From an uncultured Fodinibius sp. (GTDB lineage: Bacteria > Bacteroidota > Rhodothermia > Balneolales > Balneolaceae): a stretch of DNA of 35,286 nucleotides. Shown piece by piece: positions 35,116-35,286 of the stretch (within the stretch, counting starts at the first letter, position 1; the number at the start of each line of letters is the position of its first letter). The stretch covers positions 1 to 35,286 of the forward strand of contig CAJXOG010000014.1 of assembly GCA_913057775.1 (NCBI GenBank). Reading direction: 5' to 3'. Made by a program: the position numbers and the translations under genes. The notes beneath the pieces are model-generated. The model saw only the letters and a list, made by a program, of their open reading frames with translations, had not been told where the DNA came from and did no database searches.

Positions 35116-35243
35116 ACCTAACGACATGGCGCATAACCTGCGCACGGATGAATGTTGAATTAGCAACTAACGAAAGAAAAGCCTTACCACCAAGGCCGGC
35201 AAAGAATTGGCGAGGCACGTCCCACTTAATGCGCGTGTTAGGT
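35116..35243. repeat. attC-like site D
   Basis: Begins ACCTAACGACATGGCGCATAA and ends CACTTAATGCGCGTGTTAGGT, 128 bases. The ends form a perfect 9-base inverted repeat (extending one base beyond the core), the arms GCGCATAA and TTAATGCGC pair with one extra base on the right, and the interior has a GCCTT/AAGGC hairpin. It is the best-preserved of the four sites and lies nine bases after vapC. The remaining 42 bases to the window edge show no gene. Confidence 0.78.
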
Positions 35244-35286
35244 GTTTGTAGGTGTTGAAATTTACTTACCTAGTTTTTTCAAGCTT

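Larger units (their letters stand above)
29648..35243. mobile_element. Integron-like cassette array (attC-flanked modules, no integrase seen)
   Basis: Four related palindromic repeats at 29648, 32452, 34281 and 35116 separate three modules: histidine kinase plus MORN lipoprotein (about 2.7 kb), an ABC permease/ATPase (1.7 kb) and VapBC (0.7 kb). The outermost bases of each repeat read (A/G)(C/T)NTAAC to (A/G)TTAG(G/C)(C/T), as in integron attC sites, and genes stop or start within about 10-80 bases of the repeats for the two right-hand modules. The modules differ in strand, base content and function, and a toxin-antitoxin pair is typical of sedentary integrons. No tyrosine integrase or attI is present, so the platform would lie beyond the right edge or be missing. 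Confidence 0.7.

Noticed and set aside
29648-35243. The four palindromes as MITE-type transposons
   Set aside because: No target-site duplications were seen, and the RYYYAAC/GTTRRRY ends, extra arm base and cassette-like gene placement fit attC sites better.
1-35286. A CRISPR array, rRNA or tRNA gene in the window
   Set aside because: No regularly spaced direct repeats, rRNA stretches or cloverleaf-like sequences were noticed while reading; a dedicated search was not possible.

Overview
The window looks like a chromosomal segment from a marine or halophilic member of the Balneolota/Rhodothermota/Bacteroidota side of the tree. The evidence is indirect: many SPII lipoproteins and AQ-ending signal peptides, few Shine-Dalgarno sequences, a DUF2911 lipoprotein, an S41 lipoprotein protease, a GH31 enzyme with a C-terminal beta domain, and an outer-membrane protein with a metalloprotease front end. 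No rRNA, tRNA or phage genes were seen. Genus-level placement is not possible from reading alone.

Layout. 1-9961: metK, an AsmA-like membrane-anchored protein, a secreted M14 carboxypeptidase, a baeRF3-type eRF1-like protein, the RNA ligase rtcB, an Nramp-superfamily transporter without the canonical metal-binding motifs, and a Tat-exported Gfo/Idh/MocA oxidoreductase. 10024-13475: a DUF72 gene, a small beta-barrel gene, a displaced copy of the DUF72 3' end, and an S41 lipoprotein protease. 13548-21086: a lipoprotein, hemolysin III, a 956-residue metalloprotease/propeller/barrel protein, DUF2911, a stand-alone AtuA-like domain, an NTF2-fold protein, fabF, and a TonB-domain lipoprotein gene split by one extra A in an A7 run. 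21182-29292: mostly minus-strand genes (exported DinB, alpha/beta hydrolase, lipoprotein, GH31 with a small membrane protein, CIA30, two small membrane proteins, a GT2 glycosyltransferase) and one plus-strand NTF2-like lipoprotein.

29648-35243 is the most unusual part. Four related, long imperfect palindromes (about 128 to 161 bp) begin with (A/G)(C/T)NTAAC and end with (A/G)TTAG(G/C)(C/T). They separate unrelated gene modules: a histidine kinase plus a MORN-repeat lipoprotein, an ABC ATPase/permease pair of low GC, and a VapBC toxin-antitoxin pair with a likely operator. This is the architecture of integron attC sites and gene cassettes. No integrase is visible, so this is either the distal part of a sedentary chromosomal integron or a cluster of attC sites lacking an integrase. 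Site architecture (an extra base in one arm, and an invariant GTT at one end) suggests that the array reads on the minus strand, with any integrase beyond the right edge.

How the genes work together. Few clear pathways can be assembled. Convincing transcription units are the GH31/small membrane protein pair, the ABC permease/ATPase pair (14-bp overlap), vapB/vapC (4-bp overlap) and perhaps the two small membrane genes at 27188-27888. Rho-independent terminators mark many of the other gene ends. All family names come from reading motifs by eye; no database search was run.
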